From Bacteroidales bacterium (GTDB lineage Bacteria; Bacteroidota; Bacteroidia; Bacteroidales; UBA932): a DNA stretch of 64,000 bases. The notes under the pieces are model-generated. The model searched no databases and was not told the origin of the DNA. It saw nothing but the letters and a program-made list of their open reading frames with translations. Positions 63,969-64,000 of this stretch are shown here, piece after piece. The stretch is taken from the NCBI GenBank assembly GCA_023667095.1, contig JAMPAT010000003.1:116509-180508 (forward strand), written 5' to 3'. The position numbers and the translations under genes were made by a program. Numbering within the stretch: position 1 is the first letter of the stretch; each line of letters begins with the position of its first letter.

Positions 63969-64000
63969 AACACTGATGGGGCTGCAGCCCCATCAGTGTT
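63969..64000. terminator. Perfect 32-bp palindrome at the window edge, probable terminator
   Basis: AACACTGATGGGGCTG and its exact reverse complement meet at 63984/63985 with no loop spacer. The stem may extend past the window. It resembles a Rho-independent hairpin whose T-run would lie beyond the edge; no gene on either side can be tied to it here. Confidence 0.5.

Noticed and set aside
1..64000. CRISPR arrays, tRNA genes, IS elements, phage genes
   Set aside because: No regularly spaced repeats, cloverleaf sequences, transposases or integrases were found on reading both strands; a computed scan would be needed to exclude very degenerate ones.

Overview
The window is a Bacteroidales chromosome segment; the family is not settled. 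Three things point there: a SusC/SusD glycan-uptake locus, Bacteroides-type promoters (TTTG, then TAnnTTTG, e.g. 54629-54659), and families largely confined to Bacteroidetes (DUF4290, DUF3822, AddAB-like helicase/nuclease, GH92 expansions). I see no tRNA or rRNA gene, CRISPR array, IS element or phage module.

Layout. 1-735: an acyltransferase cut by the window edge, with its acyl carrier protein, possibly the edge of an aryl-polyene or resorcinol lipid cluster. 736-1618: mostly non-coding, with a decayed HTH gene. 1619-7436 (minus): nuclease, SulP transporter, Cys-tRNA(Pro) deacylase, a DUF4861 protein, RsmD, a DUF3822 protein and a membrane protein. 7541-13654 (plus): NrnA phosphoesterase, two FKBP-type lipoproteins, a MATE exporter, a cytidylate-kinase-like protein and a serine hydrolase. 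13651-17954 (minus): a methyltransferase, then buk, ptb and ackA, a fermentative acyl-phosphate/ATP module. 18009-22950: a minimal ComEC, an ApbE, a FISUMP lipoprotein, LemA and a TPM-domain protein.

23089-44275 (minus) is the most distinctive part. It is one long polysaccharide utilization locus: regulator, SusC, SusD, GH92, GH92, basic-secretory-protein metallopeptidase, GH92, calpain-like cysteine peptidase lipoprotein, and two paralogous lipoproteins. Three alpha-mannosidases alternating with two peptidases suggest a mannosylated glycoprotein substrate, such as high-mannose N-glycoprotein or fungal mannoprotein. One GH92 has HGNQP where the others have HGNEP, a change associated with mannosyl-phosphate uncapping. 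The regulator is split by a 9-G run and its kinase core lacks a recognisable phospho-acceptor histidine. A nested palindrome lies just upstream of susC.

44385-54462 (minus): a LolA-like protein, FtsK, DUF4290, and the AddAB-like pair. 54720-55274 is a reverse rubrerythrin, followed by a strong bidirectional terminator and a DUF805 gene. 56018-63263 (minus) is a second carbohydrate operon: a secreted six-hairpin-like enzyme, a double DUF1080 protein, two exported Gfo/Idh/MocA oxidoreductases, a divergent ApbE and a small membrane protein. This set resembles the 3-keto-sugar route of glycoside cleavage. The right end holds remnants of a broken gene and a perfect 32-bp palindrome.
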